Shown here piece by piece: positions 8,078-16,738 of a stretch of 64,000 nucleotides of DNA. A program made the translations under genes and the position numbers. This stretch comes from an uncultured Bradyrhizobium sp. (lineage in GTDB: Bacteria; Pseudomonadota; Alphaproteobacteria; Rhizobiales; Xanthobacteraceae), in contig NZ_CAKZHY010000098.1 of assembly GCF_936928535.1 (NCBI RefSeq), positions 62,001 through 126,000 of the forward strand. Direction: 5' to 3'. Within the stretch, counting starts at the first letter, position 1. Every line of letters starts with the position of its first letter. The notes under the pieces were generated by a model that made no database searches, had not been told where the DNA came from, and saw only the letters and a program-made list of their open reading frames with translations.

Positions 8078-9547
8078 TCAGGTCCTCCGGGCCTGATGGC
8101 CCCTGGTGTGCGATCTGGCACGCGCTTCCTTCGCGAGCCGTTCAGCGGCGATGACGAGCTGGGGAACCGCATGCCCCGAAAATCCCAGGACGAAACCGGG
8201 CAGGGGCCGCGCCCGCGCATAGGTCTCGGCGAGCAGCCAGCCTTCCGCAGCGGCCGCCTGCTTCGCCTCGGCTGCGACCGCGGGGGCAACCGATGGATCG
8301 AACCGGGCCACGAGGTGCAGGCCCTGTGACGGCACCGGGACCGACAGCGCGCCATCCGAGGCGGCTTCGAGCGTTTCGGCGAGCGCATCGCGCGCTTCGC
8401 GATAGAGTTTGCGCACGCGCTTCAGATTCGCCGCGAACGCACCGGAATTGAGCATGTCCGCGACCGCGCCTTCCATCAGCGTAGCAGGAAAGCGGTCGAG
8501 CGCGGCGCGCGCGGCTGTGACGTCGCCGATCAGGCGCTCAGGCAGGGCGCAATAGCCGATGCGCAGCCCCGGAAATAGCGTCTTGGCGAAGGTGCCCATG
8601 TAGATGACGCGCTGGAGCTGATCGATGCCGGCAAGCGACATCAGCGGCGCGCCGTCGTAGCGGAACTCGCTGTCGTAATCGTCCTCGAACACAAAGGCGC
8701 CGGCCTGCTTGGCCCAATCCAGCAGCTCAAGCCGCCGCGGCATCGACATCTGCACACCCAGCGGAAACTGATGCGACGGCGTCACATAGGCCGCGCGTGC
8801 GCCTGGCGCGGCGCTGCGGCCCTTTGCGACTTGCACGCCGTGCGCGTCAACGGGAACGGCGACGATGCGGTAGCCGCATTGCGCTATGGTCTTGCGTGCA
8901 GTCGGATAGCCGGGATCTTCGCACCAGACTTGATCGTTCGGCTTCAAGAGAGCGCCCAGCACGATCCGCAGCGTATGCAACGTGCCCGACGTGAGCATGA
9001 TCTGGTCGGGGTCGCAACGCAGCCCGCGCGCCGACAGCAGATGATCGGCGATCGCAATGCGCAGCTCACGGCTGCCGCGCGGGTCGCCGTAATGCAGATG
9101 CTCGCTGCCAAAGGCACGCATCCGTCGGCCGACGAAGGCGCGAAAACGTTGCACCGCGCGCTCGTCGATATGGGTGCAGCCCAGCGAAAGTGCGCCTTGC
9201 TTCGGCGCCTCGACGATCACCTTCGACTTCTTGGTCGCGGCCGCGCGGGCCGGGACGCGCGCGGCCACGAACGTGCCGGAGCCGACGGTCGCTTGCGCAA
9301 ATCCGTCGGCGATCAGCCGCTCGTAAGCCGTGACCACCGCATTGCGCCGGAAGCCGGTCTGCTTCGCCAGCGTGCGCGATGGTGGCAACGGTTCGCCTGA
9401 CTTGACCAGGCCAGAGACGATCATCTCGCACAGCGCCTGGTACAACCGGTGCGACGAGGAGGCACTGGCGGTGATGTGCGGGCCGGTGAGGTCGAGCGGC
9501 AATTCGGCCTTGGCCGACGAGAGTGAATTGGTCGGAGTTTTTTGCAT
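8078..9547 (-). CDS. MocR/PdxR-type GntR regulator with aminotransferase domain
   Basis: A 489-residue fusion. A GntR winged helix occupies about 30-98 (LPPSRTLAKQTGFRRNAVVTAYERL), followed by a fold-type I aminotransferase domain. The PLP lysine is Lys322 in YMGTFAKTLFPGLRIGY, and the cofactor-binding FEDDYDSEFRY is present. MocR proteins sense PLP or amino-acid aldimines and control B6, GABA or taurine genes. The ATG at 9547 is preferred to a start 32 codons upstream because it leaves a divergent promoter shared with the neighbouring pyridoxamine-oxidase-like gene. That pairing suggests this gene is its regulator. Confidence 0.85.
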   Translation of the reverse strand: MQKTPTNSLSSAKAELPLDLTGPHITASASSSHRLYQALCEMIVSGLVKSGEPLPPSRTLAKQTGFRRNAVVTAYERLIADGFAQATVGSGTFVAARVPARAAATKKSKVIVEAPKQGALSLGCTHIDERAVQRFRAFVGRRMRAFGSEHLHYGDPRGSRELRIAIADHLLSARGLRCDPDQIMLTSGTLHTLRIVLGALLKPNDQVWCEDPGYPTARKTIAQCGYRIVAVPVDAHGVQVAKGRSAAPGARAAYVTPSHQFPLGVQMSMPRRLELLDWAKQAGAFVFEDDYDSEFRYDGAPLMSLAGIDQLQRVIYMGTFAKTLFPGLRIGYCALPERLIGDVTAARAALDRFPATLMEGAVADMLNSGAFAANLKRVRKLYREARDALAETLEAASDGALSVPVPSQGLHLVARFDPSVAPAVAAEAKQAAAAEGWLLAETYARARPLPGFVLGFSGHAVPQLVIAAERLAKEARARSHTRGHQARRT

Positions 9548-9590
9548 GGAATTGGAACTATCGCAGACCAAATGCGCCGCTACAACTGGC

Positions 9591-9604
9591 CTGGATTGTT
9601 CCAG
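9591..9604. promoter_or_regulatory. Candidate operator between mocR-type gene and PNPOx-like gene
   Basis: CTGGATTGTTCCAG is an inverted repeat (CTGGA-N4-TCCAG) in the 74-base gap between the divergent genes, 17 bases before the GTG start of the plus-strand gene. MocR regulators usually bind in such shared regions, often at direct repeats, so this may be only part of a site. Confidence 0.3.
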
Positions 9605-9621
9605 ACACGACAGGAGTGGCC

Positions 9622-10347
9622 GTGAGCCAGACCGAGAGTCCAAATTCCTACCCGACTTCAGCGCGCAACCGGGTGAAGCGCCGACACGACCGCGGCTTCT
9701 ATGATCACGCCACCGTTCACCGCATCCTGGATTCCTCGATGTTGTGCCACGTCTCCTACGCGATCGACGGCCAGCCCTATTGCACGCCGACCTTCTTCTG
9801 GCGCGAGGGGACCAAGCTCTACTGGCACGGCTCGAGCGCCAGCCGCATGCTGCGCAACCAGACCAGGGGCGAGCGGGTCTGCCTGACGGTCGCCCATCTC
9901 GACAGCCTGGTGCTGGCGCGCTGCGGCTTCAATCACTCCGCCGACTACCGCGCGGTGATGGCGTTCGGCACCGCCTATCTCGTCACCGATCCCGCGGAGA
10001 AGGAGCGGGCGGTGGTCGCGATGGTCGACCGCTTCTTCCCCGATCGCACCGCAAGCCTGCGGGCCAGCAGCGTCCAGGAGATCAAGGCGACGTCGTTCAT
10101 TGCGATGGAGATCGAGGAGGCCTCCGCAAAGGTCCGCGCCAAGGGTGTCGCCGACGACGATGAGGACTACGAGTTGCCTGTTTATGCCGAGCGCATTCCG
10201 GTCCGTACTGTGCTCGGCGCGCCGGAGCCGTGCCCGCGGCTGCTCGCCGGCGTGACACGGCCCACGACGCTGAATGGCTATTCCGAAGGCCGACTGCTCG
10301 AAGATGCATTGCGGGATGCGTATTTTGTGGAGTACCCGAGCGGCTGA
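9622..10347 (+). CDS. Pyridoxamine 5'-phosphate oxidase-like FMN-binding protein
   Basis: A 241-residue protein of the split-barrel flavin family. It shows LDSSMLCHVSYAIDGQPYC, LYWHGSSASRML and YRAVMAFGTAYLV, the arrangement seen in PNPOx-like proteins whose substrates are mostly unknown. GTG at 9622 is chosen because AGGAG lies six bases before it; an ATG at 9523 would overlap the divergent regulator. The neighbourhood with a PLP-dependent MocR regulator suggests vitamin B6 or amine metabolism, but this is inference. Confidence 0.75.
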   Translation: MSQTESPNSYPTSARNRVKRRHDRGFYDHATVHRILDSSMLCHVSYAIDGQPYCTPTFFWREGTKLYWHGSSASRMLRNQTRGERVCLTVAHLDSLVLARCGFNHSADYRAVMAFGTAYLVTDPAEKERAVVAMVDRFFPDRTASLRASSVQEIKATSFIAMEIEEASAKVRAKGVADDDEDYELPVYAERIPVRTVLGAPEPCPRLLAGVTRPTTLNGYSEGRLLEDALRDAYFVEYPSG

Positions 10348-10400
10348 AATCGGTTAGCTTGCGCGCACCTTTGACCAACTGGATGTGCGGAGCTTGCCCG

Positions 10401-11678
10401 ATGGATGCCGAAACGCAGCAGAGGATTCTTGACGCCGTCGATGCCGGCTTCGAAACCCAGCTTGCGACCACACGCGATTTCGTCGCGATCCCTTCGACCC
10501 GCGGGGCGGAGGGGCCGTGCCAGGACATGATCGGTGACCTCCTGCGCGCGCGCGGCTATGAGGTCGACGACTGGCACATCAATGTCGACGATCTCAAGGG
10601 GCTGCGCGGCTTCGGGCCGATCGAGCACGATTTCTCCAGGGCACGCACGGTGGTCGGCACGTATCGCCCCGCCACCGAAGCGGGCAAATCGCTGATTCTC
10701 CAGGGTCACTGCGACGTGGTGCCCGCGGGCCCGCTGGAATTGTGGGACACGCCGCCGTTCTCGCCTGTCATCAAGGACGGCAAGATGTTCGGCCGCGGCG
10801 CCTGCGACATGAAGTCGGGCACCATCGGCGCACTGTATGCGCTGGATGCGCTCAAGGCAGCAGACCTGAAGCCGACGGCGCGGATCCATTTCCAGTCTGT
10901 GATCGAAGAGGAAAGCACCGGCGTCGGCGCGCTCTCGACGCTGCAACGGGGCTATCGGGCCGACGCCTGCTTCATTCCCGAGCCGACGGGCGGCAAGATG
11001 GTGCGTTCCCAGGTTGGCGTGATCTGGTTTCGCCTCCGCGTGAAGGGCCATCCCGTCCACGTCGCGCATGCGGGCTCGGGTGCCAACGCGATCATGGCGG
11101 CCTATCACCTGATCCAGGCGGTGCAGAAGCTCGAGATCGAATGGAACGAGCGTGCCAAGGCCGACCGTCACTTCAAGACGCTCAACCATCCCATCAATTT
11201 CAACCCCGGCATCATCAAGGGCGGCGACTGGGCTTCCAGCGTTCCGGCCTGGTGCGACGTCGATTGCCGCATCGCGGTCCTGCCGGGCTGGTCGATCGCC
11301 GACCATCAGAAGGAAATTCTGGCGTGCATCGCTGCGGCCTCGCGCAATCACCGCTTCCTCGCCAACAATCCGCCGGAGGTCGAATGGTCCGGCTTCCTCT
11401 CGGAGGGCTATGAGCTGACCGATTCAGCCGCGCCGGAAGCCGCCTTCGGCAAGGCCTTCAACAAGGTCTATGGCGGTGAAGTCGAGGATCTCGTCTTCAC
11501 CGCGCTGACGGACACCCGCTTCTACGGCCTCAACCATGGCATCCCGAGCCTGTGTTTCGGCGCCAGAGGCGGCGAGATGCACGGCTTCAACGAGTTTGTC
11601 GATCTGGAGTCGCTGAAGAAGGCGACCAAGGCGATGGCGCTGTTCATCGCGGAATGGTGCGGCGTGGAGAAGGCGTAA
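10401..11678 (+). CDS. M20 family metallo-deacylase (ArgE/DapE type)
   Basis: A 425-residue M20 zinc hydrolase. Metal and catalytic residues are visible: His103 and Asp105 in GHCDVVPAG, Asp136 in FGRGACDMKSG, Glu169-Glu170 in SVIEEESTG, and a late His in GGEMHGFNEF. A lid/dimerisation domain is inserted near 205-320. The family hydrolyses N-acyl amino acids or dipeptides in the cytoplasm. GGAG lies eight bases before ATG 10401. The substrate is not determined; it is larger than typical DapE (about 375 residues) and resembles the ArgE/DapE-related deacylase group. Confidence 0.8.
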   Translation: MDAETQQRILDAVDAGFETQLATTRDFVAIPSTRGAEGPCQDMIGDLLRARGYEVDDWHINVDDLKGLRGFGPIEHDFSRARTVVGTYRPATEAGKSLILQGHCDVVPAGPLELWDTPPFSPVIKDGKMFGRGACDMKSGTIGALYALDALKAADLKPTARIHFQSVIEEESTGVGALSTLQRGYRADACFIPEPTGGKMVRSQVGVIWFRLRVKGHPVHVAHAGSGANAIMAAYHLIQAVQKLEIEWNERAKADRHFKTLNHPINFNPGIIKGGDWASSVPAWCDVDCRIAVLPGWSIADHQKEILACIAAASRNHRFLANNPPEVEWSGFLSEGYELTDSAAPEAAFGKAFNKVYGGEVEDLVFTALTDTRFYGLNHGIPSLCFGARGGEMHGFNEFVDLESLKKATKAMALFIAEWCGVEKA

Positions 11679-11701
11679 CTGCCATCTCAATCACAGCTCT
11701 C

Positions 11702-11792
11702 GTAGGGTGGGCAAAGGCGCACCTGCGCCGTGCCCACGAGTTTTCTCCGACATGACGAAGATCGTGGGCACGCTACGCTTTGCCCACCCTAC
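11702..11792. repeat. Intergenic inverted repeat, GTAGGGTGGGCAAAG family
   Basis: GTAGGGTGGGCAAAG (11702-11716) is exactly repeated in inverse orientation as CTTTGCCCACCCTAC (11778-11792), enclosing a 61-base core with a second complementary pair (CGTGCCCACGA, TCGTGGGCACG). A half copy of the same element lies at 55091-55120 (27 of 30 bases equal). It is a dispersed repeat with no reading frame. Confidence 0.8.
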
Positions 11793-11843
11793 GGCGGCTC
11801 CGCTGGAGCGACCACTGCCCGAAACACCGGCTCTCCCAAATCC

Positions 11844-11855
11844 TTTAAGCTTAAA
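11844..11855. promoter_or_regulatory. AT-rich perfect palindrome upstream of the kynurenine cluster
   Basis: TTTAAGCTTAAA is a perfect 12-base palindrome in otherwise GC-rich DNA, 73 bases before the formamidase start. Its position and symmetry fit an operator or an AT-rich promoter element for the formamidase-kynA-kynU transcript. The regulator is not in the window. Confidence 0.35.
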
Positions 11856-11928
11856 ATAAAGACTAGGATGCGGCCGCGCCTGATGGCAGACTGGCGGGGT
11901 TCGCTCAACGAGTCCCCTGGAGTCACGG

Positions 11929-12738
11929 ATGCGCGATTGGGATGATGCTTACGCCAATTCGGCCCATATCCCGGGCTCGGACAAGATGCCGGCGCAATGG
12001 GCGGAGCGGGCGGCGGCTTACCGGGCTGCTTTGAAGGGCTTTCGTCCCGATATCGCCTACGGCGCCAGCGAGCGTCAGCGTTTCGACCTGATCCTGCCCG
12101 ATGGTGACAGCAAGGGCCTCGTCGTGTTTGTGCACGGCGGCTATTGGATGCGCTTCGACAAATCGGCCTGGACGGATCTCGCCGAAGGCGCGCGGCATCA
12201 TGGCTGGACGGTTTGCTTGCCGAGCTACACGCTGGCGCCGGCCGCGCGCATTTCCGACATGACCGCGGAGATATCAGCCGCGATTGCGAAAGCGGCCTCG
12301 ATCGTCGCGGGACCGATCCGACTCTCCGGCCATTCGGCGGGCGGTCATCTCGTGACGCGCTTGCTCTGCGATGACAGCCGGCTCGAACCGTCGGTCTTCA
12401 ACCGCATCGCCGGTACGCTGTCGATCAGCGGGCTGCACGATCTGCGCCCGCTTCTGAAGACGAAGATGAACGAGACGCTGCGCATGACCCCGGAGGAGGC
12501 GACGCTCGAAAGCGCAGCTTTGCACGTGCCGCGCGGCCATTCAGCTGTGACCGCCTGGGTCGGTGGCAGCGAGCGGCCTGAATTCATCCGCCAATCCGAT
12601 CTGCTGGCCAACGTCTGGACCGGCTTTGACGTGCCGACGCGCCTCGTCGTCGATCCCGGGCTCAACCATTTCACCGTGATCGACGCGCTCAAGGATCCGT
12701 CCTCGCAGATCACCGCGCGCCTGATCGGGCTCGACTAG
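11929..12738 (+). CDS. Alpha/beta-hydrolase arylformamidase (N-formylkynurenine hydrolase)
   Basis: A 269-residue alpha/beta-hydrolase. It has HGGYW at 69-73 (oxyanion hole), nucleophile Ser136 in GHSAGGH and catalytic His247 in the C-terminal LNHFTV. This is the serine-hydrolase type of kynurenine formamidase, unrelated to the metal-dependent bacterial KynB. It should hydrolyse N-formylkynurenine to kynurenine and formate. The function is supported mainly by context: it is first in a run with tryptophan dioxygenase (32 bases downstream) and kynureninase. Confidence 0.8.
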   Translation: MRDWDDAYANSAHIPGSDKMPAQWAERAAAYRAALKGFRPDIAYGASERQRFDLILPDGDSKGLVVFVHGGYWMRFDKSAWTDLAEGARHHGWTVCLPSYTLAPAARISDMTAEISAAIAKAASIVAGPIRLSGHSAGGHLVTRLLCDDSRLEPSVFNRIAGTLSISGLHDLRPLLKTKMNETLRMTPEEATLESAALHVPRGHSAVTAWVGGSERPEFIRQSDLLANVWTGFDVPTRLVVDPGLNHFTVIDALKDPSSQITARLIGLD

Positions 12739-12770
12739 CGGGCAGGGAGGATCGACCGAAAGGACCTGTC

Positions 12771-13610
12771 ATGACGTCCAGCGATTACGATCCCTCAAGC
12801 GAAGGCGCCGAGACCGACTTCACCCGGCGCATGTCCTATGGCGACTATCTGTCGCTGGAGGCCATTCTCGGCGCGCAGCACCCACTCTCGGAGGCGCATG
12901 ACGAGATGCTGTTCATCATCCAGCATCAGACCACCGAGCTATGGATGCGGCTCGCCATCCACGAACTCAGTGCCGCGCGCCGTGCGATCGCCAAGGACGA
13001 GGTGCAGCCCGCCATGAAGATGCTGGCGCGAATGTCGCGCATCTTCGAGCAGCTCAACAACGCCTGGGACGTGCTGCGCACGATGACGCCGAGCGAATAT
13101 ACCCGCTTCCGCTCCCAGCTCGGCCAGTCCTCAGGCTTCCAGTCGCGGCAGTATCGGCTGATCGAATATCTGCTCGGCAACCGCAACCACGCCATGCTGA
13201 AGCCGCACGCGCACGATGTGGAAACGACAAATCTGCTCGAGGCCGAGCTCGCCACGCCAAGCCTCTATGATGAGGTGCTGCGGCTTGCCGACCGCCACGG
13301 ACTGAAGATGCCGGCCGCCGTGCTGGCGCGCGACGTTCGGGAGACCCACAGCTTCAGCGAGGGTGTGCTGGATGCCTGGCGCGAAGTCTATCAGGCGCCG
13401 GAGACGCACTGGATGCTCTATGAGCTTGCCGAGAAGCTGGTCGATTTCGAGGATTATTTCCGGCGCTGGCGCTTCAACCATGTCACCACCGTCGAACGCG
13501 TGATCGGCTTCAAGCGCGGCACCGGTGGCACCGGTGGCGTCAGCTATCTCAAGCGGATGCTGGAGGTCGAGCTGTTTCCCGAACTCTGGCGCGTGCGCAC
13601 GATTTTGTAG
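12771..13610 (+). CDS. kynA: Tryptophan 2,3-dioxygenase
   Basis: The 279-residue protein matches heme tryptophan dioxygenase along its length. Visible features are SYGDYLSLEAILGAQHPLS, HDEMLFIIQHQTTELWM (distal heme pocket), SGFQSRQYRLIEYLLGN, the C-terminal RWRFNHVTTVERVIGFKRGTGGT containing the proximal His, and SYLKRMLE. It opens the indole ring of L-tryptophan with O2 to give N-formylkynurenine. It lies between formamidase and kynureninase with an 8-base gap to the latter, so one transcript is likely. Confidence 0.95.
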   Translation: MTSSDYDPSSEGAETDFTRRMSYGDYLSLEAILGAQHPLSEAHDEMLFIIQHQTTELWMRLAIHELSAARRAIAKDEVQPAMKMLARMSRIFEQLNNAWDVLRTMTPSEYTRFRSQLGQSSGFQSRQYRLIEYLLGNRNHAMLKPHAHDVETTNLLEAELATPSLYDEVLRLADRHGLKMPAAVLARDVRETHSFSEGVLDAWREVYQAPETHWMLYELAEKLVDFEDYFRRWRFNHVTTVERVIGFKRGTGGTGGVSYLKRMLEVELFPELWRVRTIL

Positions 13611-13618
13611 AGATCGAT

Positions 13619-14821
13619 ATGACCAGGCTTCGCGTCTATGACGATACCAAAGCGCTGTTCCATCTGCCCGAAGGCGTAATCTATCTCGATGGCAATTCGC
13701 TCGGCGCATTGCCCCTTGGCGTTGCCGAGCGCGTCAACCATGTCATCACCACCGAGTGGGGCAACGAGCTGATCCGCGCCTGGAACACCGCAGGCTGGTA
13801 CGCCCAGCCGCGCCATGTCGGCGACCGCATCGCGCGGCTGATCGGTGCGGAGGCAGGTTCGGTGATGGTTGGCGATACCTTGTCGCTGAAGGTCTACCAG
13901 GCGCTTGCCGCTGCGCTCGACATGAACGCATCACGCAAAACCGTCCTGTCAGACACCGGCAATTTTCCGACCGACCTCTATATGGCCGAAGGCCTGATCG
14001 CGACGCTCGGCCGGGGTCATCAACTGCGGCTGGTTGCGCCGGAGGCGATCGAGGCTTCGCTGTCGGAAGAGATCGCCGTCCTCTACATCACCGAGGTCGA
14101 CTACCGCACCGGTCGTCGTCACGACATGGCGAAGCTGACTGCAAAGGCGCATGCGCTCGGCATCGTCACGGTTTGGGATCTCGCCCATTCGGCCGGCGCG
14201 CTGCCGGTCGATCTCGCCGGCTGCGGCGCCGATTTCGCCGCGGGGTGCACCTACAAATACATCAATGCCGGCCCGGGCGCGCCGGCGTTTCTGTACGTCG
14301 CGCCGCGCCATGCCGACGGCGCGCGTGCCGCTCTCTCCGGATGGATGGGGCACGCAAAGCCATTTGCGTTCGAGCTTGGCTATGCTGCCGCCGGCGGCGT
14401 CGAGCGCATGCGCGTCGGCACACCCCCGGTGCTGGCGATGGCAGCGCTGGAGGCCTCGCTCGACATCTGGGACCGGGTCGACCTCGAGGAGGTCCGTGCG
14501 CGCTCGCTGGCGCTCGGCGACCTCCTGATTGCGGAGGTCGAACGCCGCTGTCCGTCTCTGAAGCTCGTGACCCCACGATCGCATGAGCGTCGCGGCTCGC
14601 AAGTCTCCTTCGCCTTCGAGGGCGGTTATGCCGCCATGCAGGCCCTGATCGCTCGCGGCCTGATCGGCGATTTCCGCGCGCCCGACATCATGCGGTTCGG
14701 GATCACGCCGCTGTATATTGGCGAGAGCGAGATCATGCGGGCCGCCGAGATCATCGAGGAGGTGATCGCGGGCGAGGTGTGGCGGCGGCCGGAGTACCAG
14801 GTCGTGAACGCGGTGACGTGA
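13619..14821 (+). CDS. kynU: Kynureninase
   Basis: A 400-residue fold-type I PLP enzyme. The N terminus has IYLDGNSLGALP, the active region has VWDLAHSAGALPVDLAG, and the PLP lysine is Lys213 in GCTYKYINAGPGAPAF. It cleaves kynurenine to anthranilate and alanine. Its length fits the family (about 400-420). It completes a tryptophan-to-anthranilate route encoded by three consecutive genes; no 3-hydroxylation genes are in the window. Confidence 0.94.
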   Translation: MTRLRVYDDTKALFHLPEGVIYLDGNSLGALPLGVAERVNHVITTEWGNELIRAWNTAGWYAQPRHVGDRIARLIGAEAGSVMVGDTLSLKVYQALAAALDMNASRKTVLSDTGNFPTDLYMAEGLIATLGRGHQLRLVAPEAIEASLSEEIAVLYITEVDYRTGRRHDMAKLTAKAHALGIVTVWDLAHSAGALPVDLAGCGADFAAGCTYKYINAGPGAPAFLYVAPRHADGARAALSGWMGHAKPFAFELGYAAAGGVERMRVGTPPVLAMAALEASLDIWDRVDLEEVRARSLALGDLLIAEVERRCPSLKLVTPRSHERRGSQVSFAFEGGYAAMQALIARGLIGDFRAPDIMRFGITPLYIGESEIMRAAEIIEEVIAGEVWRRPEYQVVNAVT

Positions 14822-14827
14822 GGTTGC

Positions 14828-14985
14828 CAGCCCCGGACGCAGCGCAGCGCTTCTTCAGCGGTGCGGTGCAGAGCCGAGGCCTATGTCGCAGACCGGGTAC
14901 GTTGCGAGATGGGTCCCGGCCCAGCGCAGCAACGCGAGAGCGTTGCAGCGAGTCCGGGACCGAGAGCTGCGGCCGAGCATCATAC
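14828..14985. repeat. Intergenic composite palindromic repeat after kynU
   Basis: GTCCCGG (14913-14919) pairs with CCGGGAC (14954-14960), and nested inside GCAACGC (14929-14935) pairs with GCGTTGC (14940-14946). The preceding 80 bases carry a related, more degenerate copy starting CCCCGGAC. No reading frame is convincing. It probably represents a dispersed Bradyrhizobiaceae repeat and may end the kyn transcript. Confidence 0.6.
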
Positions 14986-15102
14986 TCACTCCGCAACCTC
15001 GCCGCGGTGGCTCCAGATGCACGCGGCCATGACCTTCGACGTCATTGCTTTGCCGCCTAAACCAATTCACCTTGAGGCAACAAGGAATTGGGAGGAAATC
15101 TG

Positions 15103-15501
15103 ATGACGCCGCTCGAGAAACTTAAAGCGATGAAGATGCCGTTCGCCGAGCTCAAGGGCGTCGAATTCGTCGAAGCGGGGAAGGATCGCGTGGTGGCGCG
15201 GATGACGGTCAGGCCCGATCTCTGCACGCTCAACAATACCATCCACGGCGGCGCCGTGATGGCGCTGGCCGATTCCGTCGGGGCGGCGGCGACCGTGATC
15301 AATCTGCCGGAGGATGCCAAGGGCACGACGACGCTGGAGAGCAAGACCAACTTCATCGGCGGCGCCAAGGAGGGGGCCACCGTGATCGCGACCGCGACCC
15401 CGGTTCACCGGGGGCGCCGGACCCAGGTCTGGACCACCCGGCTGGAGACCGAGGACGGCAAGCTGGTGGCCGTCGTGACCCAGACGCAGCTGGTCCTGTA
15501 G
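15103..15501 (+). CDS. PaaI-type hotdog-fold thioesterase
   Basis: A 132-residue hotdog protein. NNTIHGGAVMALADSVGAAA (45-64) is the PaaI/4HBT signature, with the HGG loop positioning the acyl-CoA thioester and Asp57 as likely catalytic acid. It is expected to hydrolyse aryl- or acyl-CoA thioesters in the cytoplasm. GGAGG at 15091-15095 sets the ATG at 15103. Stand-alone gene; no adjacent CoA ligase or beta-oxidation gene to name a substrate. Confidence 0.85.
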   Translation: MTPLEKLKAMKMPFAELKGVEFVEAGKDRVVARMTVRPDLCTLNNTIHGGAVMALADSVGAAATVINLPEDAKGTTTLESKTNFIGGAKEGATVIATATPVHRGRRTQVWTTRLETEDGKLVAVVTQTQLVL

Positions 15502-15652
15502 GACTACGGGACCTTGATTTTGTTAACGAATTAGTCGTTCCACCGCCTCAAAGTTGAGCAGGTTCCCGTCTTGAAAATTTTGTTGCGACGCACAATATTG
15601 GAGGCCTAGGGATTCGAACGCCTCCTCGAGGGACACCAAGAGGAGTTTTGAC

Positions 15653-16264
15653 GTGACACTTGATGAGACCGTTCGCGCGAGGTCCGTTCCGGGCTATGTG
15701 CGGACCCTGAGCCAGCAGGAAGAGTTGCCGCTGTTGCGCGATCACTTGCTCAGGCTCGATGCCGAAAGCCGGCACGACCGTTTCAACGGTTTTCTCGACG
15801 ACAGTTTTATTGAGCGCTATGCGGCTCGCTGCGCCGACGATGGCACCGTGATCGTTGCCTACATCGTCGACGGCGTGGTCCGTGGTGCGGCTGAGCTGCA
15901 TCCGCCGGAGGGCGATTCGCTGCCCGAAGTCGCCTTCAGCGTGGAAGCTTCAGCCCGCCGCCAGAATGTCGGCACCGTGCTGTTCAGCCGCCTGATCGCG
16001 GAAGCCCGCTGGAAGGGCTACAAGAGCCTGCGCATCACCACGGGTGCGGAAAATCACGCCATGCGCGCGCTCGCCAAGAAATTTGGCGCGCATCTGCAAT
16101 TCCGCCACGGCGAATCCACAGGCACGATCGATCTGACGAAGACACCCGAGGACGAGCTTGCGGATCTCGCTGCGGCACCGTTCAAGGCCGGCCGTGCGCT
16201 GCTCAACTTCAACTCGACCTGCTGGAAGCTGATCTCCAGCATGTACGGCAATCGCGCCGCCTGA
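15653..16264 (+). CDS. GNAT family N-acetyltransferase
   Basis: A 203-residue GNAT protein. After an N-terminal region typical of rhizobial paralogs, the acetyl-CoA-binding motif A lies near 100-130 (VEASARRQNVGTVLFSRL), followed by LRITTGAENHAMRALAKKFGA. It starts with GTG at 15653, supported by AGAGGAG ten bases upstream. The substrate is unknown. The gene is monocistronic and ends in a strong terminator. Confidence 0.78.
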   Translation: MTLDETVRARSVPGYVRTLSQQEELPLLRDHLLRLDAESRHDRFNGFLDDSFIERYAARCADDGTVIVAYIVDGVVRGAAELHPPEGDSLPEVAFSVEASARRQNVGTVLFSRLIAEARWKGYKSLRITTGAENHAMRALAKKFGAHLQFRHGESTGTIDLTKTPEDELADLAAAPFKAGRALLNFNSTCWKLISSMYGNRAA

Positions 16265-16281
16265 ACCGCTGTACTCCAAAC

Positions 16282-16313
16282 AAAAAACGGACCGGCAAGG
16301 CCGGTCCGCTTTT
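16282..16313. terminator. Rho-independent terminator, bidirectional
   Basis: CGGACCGGC-AAG-GCCGGTCCG is a perfect 9-bp stem (16288-16308) flanked by a run of A on the left and TTTTT on the right. It therefore can terminate both the GNAT gene and the convergent small gene. Confidence 0.9.
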
Positions 16314-16337
16314 TGATTGAAACCAGGATGTCAGCGC

Positions 16338-16643
16338 TCAGGTGCCGGTGCGCTTGTCGTTGCCGAAGCGACGAACGACGCGGCGTTCAACCACGACCGA
16401 GCGCTGTGCGCCCTGTTCGCCGGCGATCACGCGCGTAGCGGTGATGCGGCTGTTGGTGCGGGCCTGCTTCTTGACCTCGGCCTGAACGATGTCGAGCGGC
16501 ATGCCCATCAGCGCTGCGGCGATCTCGGCCTGCTGCTCCTGGTCGTCGGTAATGCCGACGGCGGCGAAGATCGCCTCGTCCAGGGTGGGCGGATCGTGGC
16601 GGACACGCCGCGTGCCATATTTGGTATTCCAATCTGCGCTCAT
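16338..16643 (-). CDS. Conserved hypothetical protein
   Basis: 101 residues, acidic-to-basic and without membrane segments. The middle part (EQQAEIAAALMGMPLDIVQAE) looks like a helical bundle and the tail is strongly basic (VVVERRVVRRFGNDKR). No family recognised with certainty; a nucleic-acid-binding role is possible from the tail but unproven. It terminates at the shared bidirectional hairpin. Confidence 0.6.
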   Translation of the reverse strand: MSADWNTKYGTRRVRHDPPTLDEAIFAAVGITDDQEQQAEIAAALMGMPLDIVQAEVKKQARTNSRITATRVIAGEQGAQRSVVVERRVVRRFGNDKRTGT

Positions 16644-16738
16644 AACGGCCTCGTTTTGATGCCGGGATACCTAGTGCCGTAGATGTTGCATTGCAATATG
16701 AAATCGGTGTGGCATCTCAGCTATGCACCGGTCGGGTG

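Noticed and set aside
8993..9009. 17-base identity to the left arm of the palindrome at 7717-7733 inside the mocR-type gene
   Set aside because: It encodes a conserved aminotransferase segment (PDQIML) and lacks the right arm, so it is probably coincidence rather than an inserted repeat.
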